Notes under the pieces: model-generated
What the model was told of the DNA's origin: nothing
Databases searched by the model: none
The model's input: only the letters and a program-made list of their open reading frames with translations
In this document: positions 34,919 to 44,363 of the stretch, one piece after another
How the letters are laid out: the number at the start of each line of letters is the position of its first letter
Position numbering within the stretch: position 1 is the first letter of the stretch
Made by a program: the position numbers and the translations under genes
Assembly: GCA_025370075.1 (NCBI GenBank)
Contig: CP073016.1
Span: 620,001-684,000, forward strand
DNA length: 64,000 nucleotides
Origin: Chryseotalea sp. WA131a
Lineage (GTDB): Bacteria > Bacteroidota > Bacteroidia > Cytophagales > Cyclobacteriaceae
Reading direction: 5' to 3'

Positions 34919-36155
34919 TATGCCTGCTTTAGAAAGGGTATGGATTGATTCTCTGTATAAAGGCCGTACTAAATTATTAGAAAACGTAAGGATACTTCTT
35001 TACAAAGAAAACCAACAGTTTTTCGAGTTACTTGATTATGAAAACGATAGGATATTCAATGAACCGTTTCTATTTGCTTACTTCTATGCTAACAAAAGCA
35101 ATGCGACACTTGAGCAGCTATTATTTGGCCATATTGAAAAATCTAAACGGCCAAAAGCAATTAAGGCTAAATCAGATGAGCAAGGTCTAATCTATCTACC
35201 CGAGATTGGGTGGTTAAAGACAGATTTGCAAAATGAAATAGTAACTGTTGGAATAGATGAAACGGTTAATGGACTTTCCGTTTTAGTCCACGGCAGTAAA
35301 ATGCCCTTCACTTTTGAGCCTATTTTGAAAATAGACACTACACTGTTTGAGATAGTCTATCATCAGCACCCATTACTAGCCCCCCATTATTTTGACTCAA
35401 AGAATAAACTGGTCAACGTAGAGATAGACACTATTACTGCGAAGCAAAAAGATAACCTAGCAAAAGCATTTGTATTAATCCGAAACTCAGCTCCAGAATT
35501 TTATAATCTCTTAGAAGAAGCCATAAAGAAGGTGGTGATTTTCAATGACCCATCCACTAAACGCAATTCCTTTGCTACTGTTTCTGTACACGGCTGTGCG
35601 TTCTTCAATTCATTTCAGCCGGAATACGATGAGGTTTTTTTTATTGAAGATATTGCACACCAATGTGGCCATGTCATATTCAATAATATTACTCACGGCA
35701 ACAAAGATATTTTTAAGATTCACTCTGAGACAGTAATCAAAGAAAAAGGCTTATGGGGAATAATTATGAACTTGCTGGAAAAGAGAACCTTGTTTGTTGC
35801 TTTTCATGCGTTGTTCACTTACTATGGTATTACCATTTGTTTAGAAGCATGTTTACTAAAATCAGAATTATCAGAATTACAAAAACATGAAGTCTTGGGC
35901 CGCCTTGCTTTTTGTTTTCGTAAATATGGGAATGACATCAAACTATTAGGCAAGCTAGACAAGGAAGGCCAAAGCATTTATTTTACTGAAGAAGGACTGG
36001 CATTGTACAAGCCGATGGAAAATCTTTATAATCGAATTAAAATAGAATGGGGCGAGAGATTAAGAAAAATTAACCTGCTCAATCAACCCTATAATTTTTC
36101 TGTTAAGAATTTTTTTAAATCAAACCCCATTGAAGTAGATGAAAATAGGCGCTAA
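34911..36155 (+). CDS. Relative of HExxH-type RiPP peptide hydroxylases, with HQCGH motif
   Basis: 414 residues, no signal peptide. Residues 219-260 read NSFATVSVHGCAFF... IEDIAHQCGHVIFN: the context of the alpha-ketoglutarate HExxH peptide beta-hydroxylase family (SVPGA, then the HExxH), but with Gln at the place of Glu (His250, Gln251, His254). A further His (His299, AFHALFTYYG) is where the third ligand is expected. I therefore read it as a cytoplasmic peptide-modifying enzyme or a non-hydrolytic homologue. It overlaps both neighbours. The family link is by pattern and needs a profile search. Confidence 0.6.
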   Translation: MNNMPALERVWIDSLYKGRTKLLENVRILLYKENQQFFELLDYENDRIFNEPFLFAYFYANKSNATLEQLLFGHIEKSKRPKAIKAKSDEQGLIYLPEIGWLKTDLQNEIVTVGIDETVNGLSVLVHGSKMPFTFEPILKIDTTLFEIVYHQHPLLAPHYFDSKNKLVNVEIDTITAKQKDNLAKAFVLIRNSAPEFYNLLEEAIKKVVIFNDPSTKRNSFATVSVHGCAFFNSFQPEYDEVFFIEDIAHQCGHVIFNNITHGNKDIFKIHSETVIKEKGLWGIIMNLLEKRTLFVAFHALFTYYGITICLEACLLKSELSELQKHEVLGRLAFCFRKYGNDIKLLGKLDKEGQSIYFTEEGLALYKPMENLYNRIKIEWGERLRKINLLNQPYNFSVKNFFKSNPIEVDENRR

Positions 36156-37002
36156 GATTTTTATTTTTATTCTGATAACCCATTTTGGCTGTGCCCAAAA
36201 GCAATCCAATAAAAAAGAGACGAAAAAGAAGATAAGCGTTCAAGATTCCATCAGGCTATATAAATACCTTGATAAAGTAGGTGAGTTCTCATTGTTCTCA
36301 ATAAAGCGGCAGCTATATATCGATAGTGCACTCACCATTGTGCCTAAGGCATCGCAACTTTGGCAACAAAAAGCCATGCCGCTTTTTAAACAAAAGAAGT
36401 ATGAGATAGGCATGCCGTACTTGGATAGTGCTGTAAAGTATGATAAAACAAACCATTGGCTTGAGTATAGGGCTTTCATCAAATGTATTTTTCAGAAATC
36501 GTACCATGCGGCAATTAAAGATTTCAACCTCGCCCAAAAGCAAAATGGTAACTCGTACGTGATGGATCACTCATACCAATTTTATAAAAGTCTTTGCTAT
36601 CTGCAGCTTAACAAATTCGATTCTGCGGAATACTTAATCGACAAAGAGATTAAAGAAGAAATAAAAACCCGAAAGGAAGCGCATCATTTGCATTGGCTTT
36701 ATTTAGGCATTGTGCAGTTTGAAAAGGAGAATTATGTAGAGGCCATCAAGAGCTTTGATAATGGGCTGAAATTATATCCTCAATTTTCAGATATACAATT
36801 TTACAAAGCGTTGTGCCTCTATGAGCTGAAACAAAATAAGCAAGCTGTTGAACTATTACAAAGTGCCAAGGAAAACCTTCAAAAGGGCTACGGCATCAAT
36901 GAGGACAACGCTATATATGAGGCATATCCATATCAAATAAACAAATCTATGGTAGAGGCTTTTTTGGAGGGGTTTCAGGAAATGGAGGTAAACAAAAAAT
37001 GA
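36139..37002 (+). CDS. TPR lipoprotein of the peptide operon
   Basis: 287 residues with a lipoprotein signal (FILITHFGC, Cys about 18) and a lysine-rich linker, then TPR-like pairs (LWQQKAMPLFKQKKYEIGMPYLDSA; LGIVQFEKENYVEAIKSFDNGLKLYPQ; YKALCLYELKQNKQAVELL). Such proteins usually serve as protein-binding scaffolds. It overlaps the previous gene by 17 bases and the next by four, so translation is coupled through the run. Partner unknown. Confidence 0.8.
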   Translation: MKIGAKIFIFILITHFGCAQKQSNKKETKKKISVQDSIRLYKYLDKVGEFSLFSIKRQLYIDSALTIVPKASQLWQQKAMPLFKQKKYEIGMPYLDSAVKYDKTNHWLEYRAFIKCIFQKSYHAAIKDFNLAQKQNGNSYVMDHSYQFYKSLCYLQLNKFDSAEYLIDKEIKEEIKTRKEAHHLHWLYLGIVQFEKENYVEAIKSFDNGLKLYPQFSDIQFYKALCLYELKQNKQAVELLQSAKENLQKGYGINEDNAIYEAYPYQINKSMVEAFLEGFQEMEVNKK

Positions 37003-38498
37003 GCGAAATAATGAAACGATTTTTTGTTTCGATCTTCTTAGTTTCTATGTTTTCAGCAGTATTCGGTCAAACGATTGATAATTACAATAAGGCTTTATCT
37101 GTTTTAATAAAATCACAAACCGCCATGGGCGAGAGCAACGTAAGCATTCTTGTTTCTATTAAAGGATCTATCCATAACCAAGATCACTATGAAACACCCG
37201 AAAAAACAAAAGACCTCCCATTGCAAGAGACGTATGGATTCTTTGTCAATGAAAAGGTAGCCTATTTGTACAGAGAGATGCAGAACAGAGCAAACACCTA
37301 TCAACGAACGGCTGTTTCTAAACAGGATTCGCTCTATGAGCGTGGCTATTATGATAAATCTTTCTCTAAGTTGTCAACACAAGATTTTGCTTTTGAAGTG
37401 GCCAAAACCCTACCAACGGAAATGCTTCGGTTGGCCTATGAAAACAGAAAGTCGCTTAGGTACTTAGGTGAAAAATCACTTTATTATTTGATTTCATTCA
37501 GCTATGCAACCAACCAAAACGCGACACTTTATATCAATCAGCAAACCTATATGCTTGAAAAGGTAGAAACACTTGGCTATAGTGATATATATGGTGATGT
37601 CTCTTTTGAAACGGTTTACAAAGATTTTACAGATAAGAATGGCATAAAAATACCAAGCACACGCATAGATTATGAATATGGAAAGCCTGAGCGCGAATTA
37701 ACTTATAGCGATCTTCGCTTCGACCTAAAACCGGACACTAGTAATTTGAGAATAAAATGGTTGCCCGAATATTTTAGGAAGAAACTAAGTGAACCTGTAT
37801 CTGCGAAAGAGCAATTTGAATTTAGCACTATCTCGCCCACACTTGATTTGGTTAAAATTCTTTCGCAAAACAATAAAGCACTGATTGCCAAATTTGCAGA
37901 TTACATTGCTTTGTTTGAAGTGCCGCAAGGAATTGACTTGAACATTCAACTGATAGAGGAATTGAAGAAACGTTATCCAGACAGACCGTTGCGTTATTTA
38001 TTTGTAACGCATCACCACCCCGATCATGCAGGGGGCATAAGGGCTTATGCTAACCAACAGATAACGCTCATTACTACTGCTGGCAATAAGGAATACTTTG
38101 AAAAAATATTGACCACTTCACACTCTATTGGTATTAACAAGGCATTGTACAATGAGCCGATCAAATTGAAAATGGAGTTTGTGCCACTAACAGGTGACAA
38201 AATTGTCAAAGATAAATTCAATGAAGTGATTGGGTATGAGATTGGGGCCAATACATCACATACCTCAGAGCATCTTGCTTACTATTTTCCGAAATCAAAA
38301 ATTCTGTGGACGGGCGATTTGCTTTTCTTCGACCAAAAAGAAACAGTATATCCTGCAGGGGCAAGAGGCAAATCAATTTATGATTTGATTCAAACCAAGA
38401 AATTGGCAGTTGGTAAAATATATACCTCGTGGCCACTTCATGGACAAAAAGAATTTGGCACTGTTGATTTTTTGAAAAAACTGGTAGCCTCTAACTAA
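36999..38498 (+). CDS. Exported metallo-beta-lactamase-fold hydrolase
   Basis: 499 residues with a signal peptide (to AVFGQ). The N-terminal half has no recognised domain; the C-terminal half carries the MBL motif THHHPDHAGG (about residues 337-346), a later His (NTSHTSEHL) and the GDLLFF Asp, so zinc binding is intact. Substrates range from lactams and thioesters to peptides, so none can be given. The start overlaps the TPR gene by four bases. In this operon it could open a ring or thioester of the product or protect the producer, which is speculation. Confidence 0.82.
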   Translation: MSEIMKRFFVSIFLVSMFSAVFGQTIDNYNKALSVLIKSQTAMGESNVSILVSIKGSIHNQDHYETPEKTKDLPLQETYGFFVNEKVAYLYREMQNRANTYQRTAVSKQDSLYERGYYDKSFSKLSTQDFAFEVAKTLPTEMLRLAYENRKSLRYLGEKSLYYLISFSYATNQNATLYINQQTYMLEKVETLGYSDIYGDVSFETVYKDFTDKNGIKIPSTRIDYEYGKPERELTYSDLRFDLKPDTSNLRIKWLPEYFRKKLSEPVSAKEQFEFSTISPTLDLVKILSQNNKALIAKFADYIALFEVPQGIDLNIQLIEELKKRYPDRPLRYLFVTHHHPDHAGGIRAYANQQITLITTAGNKEYFEKILTTSHSIGINKALYNEPIKLKMEFVPLTGDKIVKDKFNEVIGYEIGANTSHTSEHLAYYFPKSKILWTGDLLFFDQKETVYPAGARGKSIYDLIQTKKLAVGKIYTSWPLHGQKEFGTVDFLKKLVASN

Positions 38499-38505
38499 CT
38501 ATTCA

Positions 38506-40719
38506 GTGTCCCTTTTTAAAAAATCTTTCCCCTTCTACCGTCAGCTTGATCAGATGGACTGCGGACCTACGTGCCTGCGCATGATAGCCAAGCATCACGG
38601 CAGATCCTTTGACATTTCTTATCTTCGCCAATTGGCAAACCTTGCCCGTGACGGCTCTACGCTAGGCGGCCTTGCAGATGCTGCAGAAAAGATAGGATTC
38701 GCAACGCTTGCGCTTAATTCTACTTACAAAGACTTGGCAACAGAAATTCCATTGCCTTGCATAGCGCACTGGCGGCAGCGGCACTATGTAGTGGTGTATG
38801 AGGCCGATGAAAAGCAAATCAAGATTGCTGACCCGGCACATGGCCTAATAAATTATACTCCAGAAGAATTTTGTAAAGGGTGGATACCACTGAAAAATGT
38901 TTCGATGGATACGGAAGGTGTTTTGCTTTTGTTTGAAACCACCCCTTCATTTTATGATCGAGAAGGATATACAGTAAGCGGCAAATCACCGTTCAAATTT
39001 TTGCAACGCTATTTTCGTCCATTCCGCAAGTTCTCTTTTCAACTTTTCGTAGGCTTGTTAGTTGGTAGCTTTGTACAGTTGGCCTTGCCCTTTCTTACCC
39101 AGCAGATTGTAGATGTAGGTATCAACACCAAGAACCTGAATTTTATTTATCTGATCCTTGCCGCGCAGTTGATGTTGTTTGTCTCGCAAACAGGAATTAG
39201 AGTAGTGCGCAGTTGGATTCTGCTGCATATCACCAGCCGCATGAACCTACGGATGCTTTCGGATTTTTTGATCAAGTTAATGAACCTGCCTATTTCATTC
39301 TTTGACTCGAAGAGCCAGGGAGATTTGATGCAACGAATCCAAGACCACAATCGGATCCAGTCTTTTCTTTCGGCCACTACGCTGGATGTACTGTTTTCTG
39401 TTATCCCTTTCGTGGTTTTTGGTTTTATTCTCTCTTATTTCAACCTCACTCTTTTCATCATTTTTCTTGTTGGCTCTGGACTGTACATGCTATGGGTACT
39501 GATTTTTATGAAACGCAGAGCAGAGATTGATTATAAGTATTTTGATCAAGCCAGCGGCAACCAAAGCAGTACCATCCAACTCATTACTGGTATGCAAGAG
39601 ATAAAGTTGAATGGTTCGGAGAAGCGCAGGCGCTGGGAGTGGGAGGCAATTCAGGCGCGGTTGTTTAAACTGAACATGAAAAGTTTGGTGCTTTCACAAT
39701 CGCAAAACGAGGGAGGGCAGTTTATCAACGAGATAAAAAATATTTTAATAAGTTTTGTAGCGGCACAAAGCGTGATCAGCGGTCAAATTACGTTTGGTGG
39801 TATGTTGGCCGTACAATACATCATTGGCCAAATGAATGTGCCAGTAAATAACTTTATCACATTTATAAGAAGCTATCAGGATGCCAGATTGAGTATTGAA
39901 CGCCTTGCTGAAATCCATAATAAACCCAACGAGGAATCAACCGAGGACCAATTGGTTCACGAGCTGCCGGCTCAAAAGTCTATCATTTTACAAAATGTGA
40001 ATTTCAGGTATGGGAGCTCGGCCGCTGCATTGGTCTTGAAAAATATCAACCTTGCCATTCCGGAGGGTAAAGTAACAGCAATTGTAGGTGCCAGCGGGAG
40101 CGGTAAGACCACATTGCTGAAGTTGCTGTTGAAGTATTACGAACCGGTGGAGGGCCAAATTTACCTTGGCGGTAACAACCTTAAAAACATTGGTTATAAT
40201 TTTTGGCGTAGCCACTGTGGGGTAGTTATGCAAGATGGATTTCTGTTTTCCGATTCTATTGCTAGGAACATCAGCGAATCGGATGAAAATGGTGCAGTAG
40301 ACAGAAAGAAATTGCATGAGGCTGTTCGTGTTGCAAACATTGGTGGTTTTATTGAGGAGCTGCCAATGGCCTACAATACTCGCATTGGTGCGAGTGGCAT
40401 GGGTATAAGTGGAGGCCAAAAGCAACGCATTATTATTGCTCGGGCGGTGTATAAAAACCCTGCATTTTTGTTTTTTGATGAGGCAACAAGCTCCTTGGAT
40501 GCCAATAATGAGTCAATCATCATGCAAAACCTGGAAGGTTTTTTTAAGAGCAGAACGGTAGTAGTCGTTGCCCATCGCCTAAGCACTGTGAAAAATGCCG
40601 ATCAGATTATTGTGCTTGACAAAGGCGAGATTGTTGAAACCGGAACGCACAGCGAACTGACCACTAAGCAAGGGTATTATTATTCGCTTATCAAAAACCA
40701 ATTGGAACTAGGTAACTAA
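38506..40719 (+). CDS. C39-peptidase ABC transporter (peptidase-containing ABC exporter)
   Basis: 737 residues. The N-terminal C39 peptidase has Gln13, Cys19 (MDCGPTCL), His93 (QRHYVVV) and Asp109 (ADPA); it removes double-glycine-type leaders. A six-helix membrane domain follows (about 165-440), then an ATPase with Walker A GASGSGKTT, signature SGGQKQR and Walker B FLFFDEATSSLD. Start is GTG at 38506, seven bases after the MBL gene. This is the export and leader-cleavage enzyme of a peptide system, and the peptide at 33397 is the likely cargo. Confidence 0.95.
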   Translation: MSLFKKSFPFYRQLDQMDCGPTCLRMIAKHHGRSFDISYLRQLANLARDGSTLGGLADAAEKIGFATLALNSTYKDLATEIPLPCIAHWRQRHYVVVYEADEKQIKIADPAHGLINYTPEEFCKGWIPLKNVSMDTEGVLLLFETTPSFYDREGYTVSGKSPFKFLQRYFRPFRKFSFQLFVGLLVGSFVQLALPFLTQQIVDVGINTKNLNFIYLILAAQLMLFVSQTGIRVVRSWILLHITSRMNLRMLSDFLIKLMNLPISFFDSKSQGDLMQRIQDHNRIQSFLSATTLDVLFSVIPFVVFGFILSYFNLTLFIIFLVGSGLYMLWVLIFMKRRAEIDYKYFDQASGNQSSTIQLITGMQEIKLNGSEKRRRWEWEAIQARLFKLNMKSLVLSQSQNEGGQFINEIKNILISFVAAQSVISGQITFGGMLAVQYIIGQMNVPVNNFITFIRSYQDARLSIERLAEIHNKPNEESTEDQLVHELPAQKSIILQNVNFRYGSSAAALVLKNINLAIPEGKVTAIVGASGSGKTTLLKLLLKYYEPVEGQIYLGGNNLKNIGYNFWRSHCGVVMQDGFLFSDSIARNISESDENGAVDRKKLHEAVRVANIGGFIEELPMAYNTRIGASGMGISGGQKQRIIIARAVYKNPAFLFFDEATSSLDANNESIIMQNLEGFFKSRTVVVVAHRLSTVKNADQIIVLDKGEIVETGTHSELTTKQGYYYSLIKNQLELGN

Positions 40720-42008
40720 TGGAAGACGAAGACATTGATAGTAGGAGCGAGGCTGTGCGCGATTATCTCGAGCAAGTGCCGAGCGGGCTTACCCGTTGGG
40801 GTTCCGCTGTCATCTCCTCGATTTTGCTCATTGCTATTTTGTTGACATGGTTGATTCGCTACCCCACTTTGGTGCGTGCAGATTTTAAGCTCACCACACA
40901 AATAGAACCCAAGCCCGTGGTTGCGCGAACGGATGGAAGATTAGAAAAGTTATTGATCGCCAACCATCAACTAGTTTCATCAGACCAGCTATTGGGCTTC
41001 TTAGAAAGTGCCGCGCACCACGAGGAAGTGCTTCAATTAGAAACAGAATTGAATATGATCCGTCAATTATTCGAGAAAAACGATTTTACTGGTTTTGATA
41101 CGCTTCGGCTTGCATCGCTCGAGCATTTAGGCGATGTGCAAACATCTTACCAATCATTTCGTCAACAATTTTCGCAGCTTAACTCCTTGCTTGGAAAAAA
41201 GTACTACGATAAAAAAATTGAATTTCTAAAACGGGATATTTCTGAATTGGAAACGATGAACCGCCACCAAAAAAGCCAATACCAACTTTATAAACGCGAT
41301 GCCAGCCTTGCGGAGAGTGAATTTGCCATGAACCAAAAACTGTTTGCCGATAAAGTAATAGCCAAACTCGATTTGGATAGGGAGGAGAGCAAAATGTTGG
41401 CTAAAAAACTTCCGCTCAGAAATATTGAAACTTCAATATTGAACAATAAAGCTCAAATAAGGTCCAAGCAAAATCAAATGATCGATTTGGAGAAACAAGT
41501 GCTGGAGCAGAAAGAGGGTTTTCGTCAATCCATTAACTCGCTAAATAGTTCCATATCTGCTTGGAAAAATCGCTATTTACTTATTTCGCCCTCACCCGGA
41601 AAAATTCTTTTTGCAAATAATCTACAAGAAAAGGAAAATGTAAAAGTTGGGACAGAATTATTTCAGGTATTTGAAACTACGTCTGTTTATGTTGGTACAT
41701 TAACAATCCCGCAGGATAATTCTGGCAAGATAAAAATCGGACAACGTGTATTAATAAAATTTCAAAGCTATCCATTTGAGGAGTACGGCATGGTGGAGGG
41801 AAAGGTTTCATCGCCCCCGCAACTATCCTCACAGGACAATAAGTTATTCTTTGCATTTGTTGAATTGCCCAATGGCTTAAAGACAAATCACAACAAAACG
41901 CTTGCCTATAACTATGGAATGGCGGCATCGGCAGAGATCATTACCGAAGACCTGCGGTTGATTGAGCGGATTTTTTATACGATAAGGAAAGTATTTAATC
42001 CTAGCTGA
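40719..42008 (+). CDS. HlyD-type membrane fusion protein
   Basis: 429 residues: short cytoplasmic N-terminus, one membrane helix (about 27-48, SAVISSILLIAILLTWLIR), a lipoyl-like half (KPVVARTDGRLEKLLI), long coiled coil (about 115-285) and the second half with the YLLISPSPGKI strand and the barrel. It connects an inner-membrane ABC exporter to the outer membrane. The ATG overlaps the transporter's TAA by one base. It ends the six-gene run. Confidence 0.94.
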   Translation: MEDEDIDSRSEAVRDYLEQVPSGLTRWGSAVISSILLIAILLTWLIRYPTLVRADFKLTTQIEPKPVVARTDGRLEKLLIANHQLVSSDQLLGFLESAAHHEEVLQLETELNMIRQLFEKNDFTGFDTLRLASLEHLGDVQTSYQSFRQQFSQLNSLLGKKYYDKKIEFLKRDISELETMNRHQKSQYQLYKRDASLAESEFAMNQKLFADKVIAKLDLDREESKMLAKKLPLRNIETSILNNKAQIRSKQNQMIDLEKQVLEQKEGFRQSINSLNSSISAWKNRYLLISPSPGKILFANNLQEKENVKVGTELFQVFETTSVYVGTLTIPQDNSGKIKIGQRVLIKFQSYPFEEYGMVEGKVSSPPQLSSQDNKLFFAFVELPNGLKTNHNKTLAYNYGMAASAEIITEDLRLIERIFYTIRKVFNPS

Positions 42009-42067
42009 AATAATTAATTGAATGTGCCTTTAGGAAAAGAGCAGTTTTTTTGGTTTGCAGAAAGTGA

Positions 42068-43579
42068 TTACCCCTTCGCTGCATTCTTAATCTGCTCCAA
42101 TGCAAACTTGGCTTTGCTGTCAATACTGTTTTTATATTCGTGCCGTTTGTAGCTAAGGGCCAGCTCAAAGTATTTTTTTGCTGATGCATAATCTTTTTGC
42201 TCTTGGGCCAAATACCCCATTTGTAAGGCGGAGTTGGCCGCAAAATACCACGGGTTGTCGTTGGTAAAATTGATGCACTGCTGGTAGTACGACTTAGCCG
42301 TAGTGTAGTCGTGTAGCTTGTGCGCGAGGCGTGCCTTGCGGTAAAGCAATTCAGCTTGTTCTTTTTTTATTTTGAGTTCGGTTGGCGCGATGGATTGCAG
42401 CGCGAGGGCAGCCTGATCGTAATAACCACCATCGGTGGCAAATCGGGCTTTCAATAATTTTTGATTTGCTAAATAGGATTCTTCTAACTGCTTGGCCGCG
42501 TATTTATCGGGTTCAGCCGATTCCTTTCCAGTTACTTTGGCTTTTTCAAAATTTATTTTGGCATTAGCGGGGTCGTTCAATAGCCAATGGCAAATTCCGA
42601 TTTTGTAATACGAATCTTTTTTAAACGATTGGCTACGGTAGCCTTTTTGAAATTTTTGATAACACGCAATGGCCTTTTGGTATTCTCCTTTTTGTAAAAG
42701 AGCATCGCCATGCAAATAATCTGCATAATACATGGCCAAGCCTTGCGGAATTTTATCCAGTGTTTGAAAAAGGGTCAACGCTGTTTCTGCTTGCGAGTCT
42801 TTCATCAACATATTAATGGCCACAAAGAGACCCAATTTGCTTTCGGGCTGTTCTTTCAAGTAGTCCATCATGCCTTTAGCAGCTTCGCCAAATTGCTGGT
42901 TGATAAAACCTTTTACGGTGAAAAGTAAAATGGTGGCCTCTGAGCTAAGTGATGATTTTGAAACCCGTAAGTCACCTAGATTTTTTTGACCCACCACCAC
43001 GGATCCGCGCATGCCCAATAAGCCCATAAACCAAGCATACTTTTCGGGTATGGAACCAAGCATGACTTGCAGCACTCCATACGTTTTTTTGATGGGGATG
43101 AAATCCGGATATTTTTTGATGCATTCGTTGGTGATATTGTAGGCTCTTCGAATGGCAAATACGGCATTAAACTCTTGACCATTGTTGAGCATGTTGAAAC
43201 CTCGCTGAAGATTTAGCTCGGCTTGTAGAAAAAGCACCTCCGGGCCACTCGCTAATTTGTCCAGCGATTCAAGTCGTTGTTTAAAGTTGCGTTCCAGCAG
43301 TTCTATTTTGGTGGGGTCTTCTGTGATCAACACATCGGCTGTTTCACTCAAGCTCACGATGTACATCTTATACAGTTCATTTGACTTATCAGGCACTTTA
43401 GCCAGTTGGGCCATGGCCATTTCTGGCTGAAGGTTCAGCACGAGTTGATACGCCTTTTGTACTTCAGGATTGAAAAGCCATACCTTATCGGTAGCACGCA
43501 CAGAAATATGCGCTATTAAAAAAAAGCAGGCAATCACGCCTGCTTTTTTGATGTATGCTATTGAATGAATATTAGGCAA
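42068..43579 (-). CDS. Exported TPR-repeat protein
   Basis: 503 residues if the TTG at 43579 is the start, giving a plausible signal (IKKAGVIACFFLIAHISVRA); the frame is open to 43630 but would overlap the previous gene by far more. TPR-like repeats fill the rest (GDALLQKGEYQKAIACYQKFQKG; YYKIGICHWLLNDPANAKINFEKA; ALQMGYLAQEQKDYASAKKYFELALSY). A terminator-like hairpin lies within the signal-peptide codons. It is likely a periplasmic scaffold; function unknown. A GTG inside the hairpin loop is another possible start. Confidence 0.78.
   Translation of the reverse strand: MPNIHSIAYIKKAGVIACFFLIAHISVRATDKVWLFNPEVQKAYQLVLNLQPEMAMAQLAKVPDKSNELYKMYIVSLSETADVLITEDPTKIELLERNFKQRLESLDKLASGPEVLFLQAELNLQRGFNMLNNGQEFNAVFAIRRAYNITNECIKKYPDFIPIKKTYGVLQVMLGSIPEKYAWFMGLLGMRGSVVVGQKNLGDLRVSKSSLSSEATILLFTVKGFINQQFGEAAKGMMDYLKEQPESKLGLFVAINMLMKDSQAETALTLFQTLDKIPQGLAMYYADYLHGDALLQKGEYQKAIACYQKFQKGYRSQSFKKDSYYKIGICHWLLNDPANAKINFEKAKVTGKESAEPDKYAAKQLEESYLANQKLLKARFATDGGYYDQAALALQSIAPTELKIKKEQAELLYRKARLAHKLHDYTTAKSYYQQCINFTNDNPWYFAANSALQMGYLAQEQKDYASAKKYFELALSYKRHEYKNSIDSKAKFALEQIKNAAKG
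43518..43549. terminator. Bidirectional terminator-like hairpin inside signal-peptide codons
   Basis: GCAGGC and GCCTGC pair around AATCAC with eight As on one side and six Ts on the other, so both strands end in a T run. On the minus strand it follows the stop of the zinc-ribbon-like gene by about 22 bases and falls within the 5' codons of the TPR gene. Confidence 0.75.
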
Positions 43580-44360
43580 CTTTTTTAGCTCTTTTAACGG
43601 GCGCTGCCTTTTTAGGTTTTTCTTCTTCAATTACCTCTACTTCTACATCAGCCAAAATGCGGCCAGAGTGTTCGTCAATAACGATTTTCTTTTTCTCTTT
43701 GATTTCGGCAATCTTTTGAGGAGGGATGATGATGTTGCAACCTTGTGCCGCACCGCGTACTACCGTTACAACGGCCAACCCGTTGGTCAGACTTCTGCGC
43801 AGACGATCGTAATGCTTCAACATTTTGTCATCAATTTTCTTTACGGCCTTTTCGCGCTCGCCTAACAATCTTTTCTCTTCTTCTTCGCTCTCCTTCAAAA
43901 TATCTTGCAATTCATTTTTCTTATTGTCAAGATCTTGGTTGCGATCGGTAATCAATGTTTCGATGGAGGTAATCTCTGCTTTTTTAGCATCAATTTTTTC
44001 TTTTGCTTCCTTTATGCGCTTCTCGCAGATCTGAACTTCCAATTCTTGCAGTTCTACTTCTTTGGTGATGGCATCGTACTCGCGGTTGTTCTTAACGTTC
44101 TTTTGCTGCTCATTGTACTTTTTGATGAGCTTTTCGGCCTCTTTAATGCCCTCTTTGTTCTTTTTGATGTTGTCTTCTAGTTCCTTCATTTCGCCTTCAA
44201 AGCGACCCAAACGAACCTTATAGCCCTCCATCTCATCTTCTAGGTCTTGCACCTCATCGGGCAGGTCGCCCCTCAATTTCTTAAGTTCATCTAGTTTTGA
44301 ATCAATTGATTGAAGCTTTACCAAGGCTTCTAGTTTCTGTGCAACTGTCTGATTTTCCAT
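43572..44360 (-). CDS. Coiled-coil protein with degenerate C4 zinc-ribbon (CT398-like)
   Basis: 262 residues: an N-terminal antiparallel coiled coil (about 1-180, LKKLRGDLPDEVQDLEDEMEGY; NREYDAITKEVELQ) followed by the position of the zinc ribbon. In the family this reads CGGC... CxxCGRIL; here it is GAAQGCNIIIPPQ... DEHSGRILADVE, leaving one cysteine of four. The tail is rich in lysine and alanine. It lies next to the Nif3-like gene, as in other Bacteroidetes. Role unknown; probably RNA- or nucleic-acid-related in related species. Confidence 0.85.
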   Translation of the reverse strand: MENQTVAQKLEALVKLQSIDSKLDELKKLRGDLPDEVQDLEDEMEGYKVRLGRFEGEMKELEDNIKKNKEGIKEAEKLIKKYNEQQKNVKNNREYDAITKEVELQELEVQICEKRIKEAKEKIDAKKAEITSIETLITDRNQDLDNKKNELQDILKESEEEEKRLLGEREKAVKKIDDKMLKHYDRLRRSLTNGLAVVTVVRGAAQGCNIIIPPQKIAEIKEKKKIVIDEHSGRILADVEVEVIEEEKPKKAAPVKRAKKVA

Positions 44361-44363
44361 TAT

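Noticed and set aside
42068..43630. 520-residue version of the TPR protein
   Set aside because: Its first 17 residues would overlap the zinc-ribbon gene by 59 bases in another frame; a TTG at 43579 gives a normal signal peptide.
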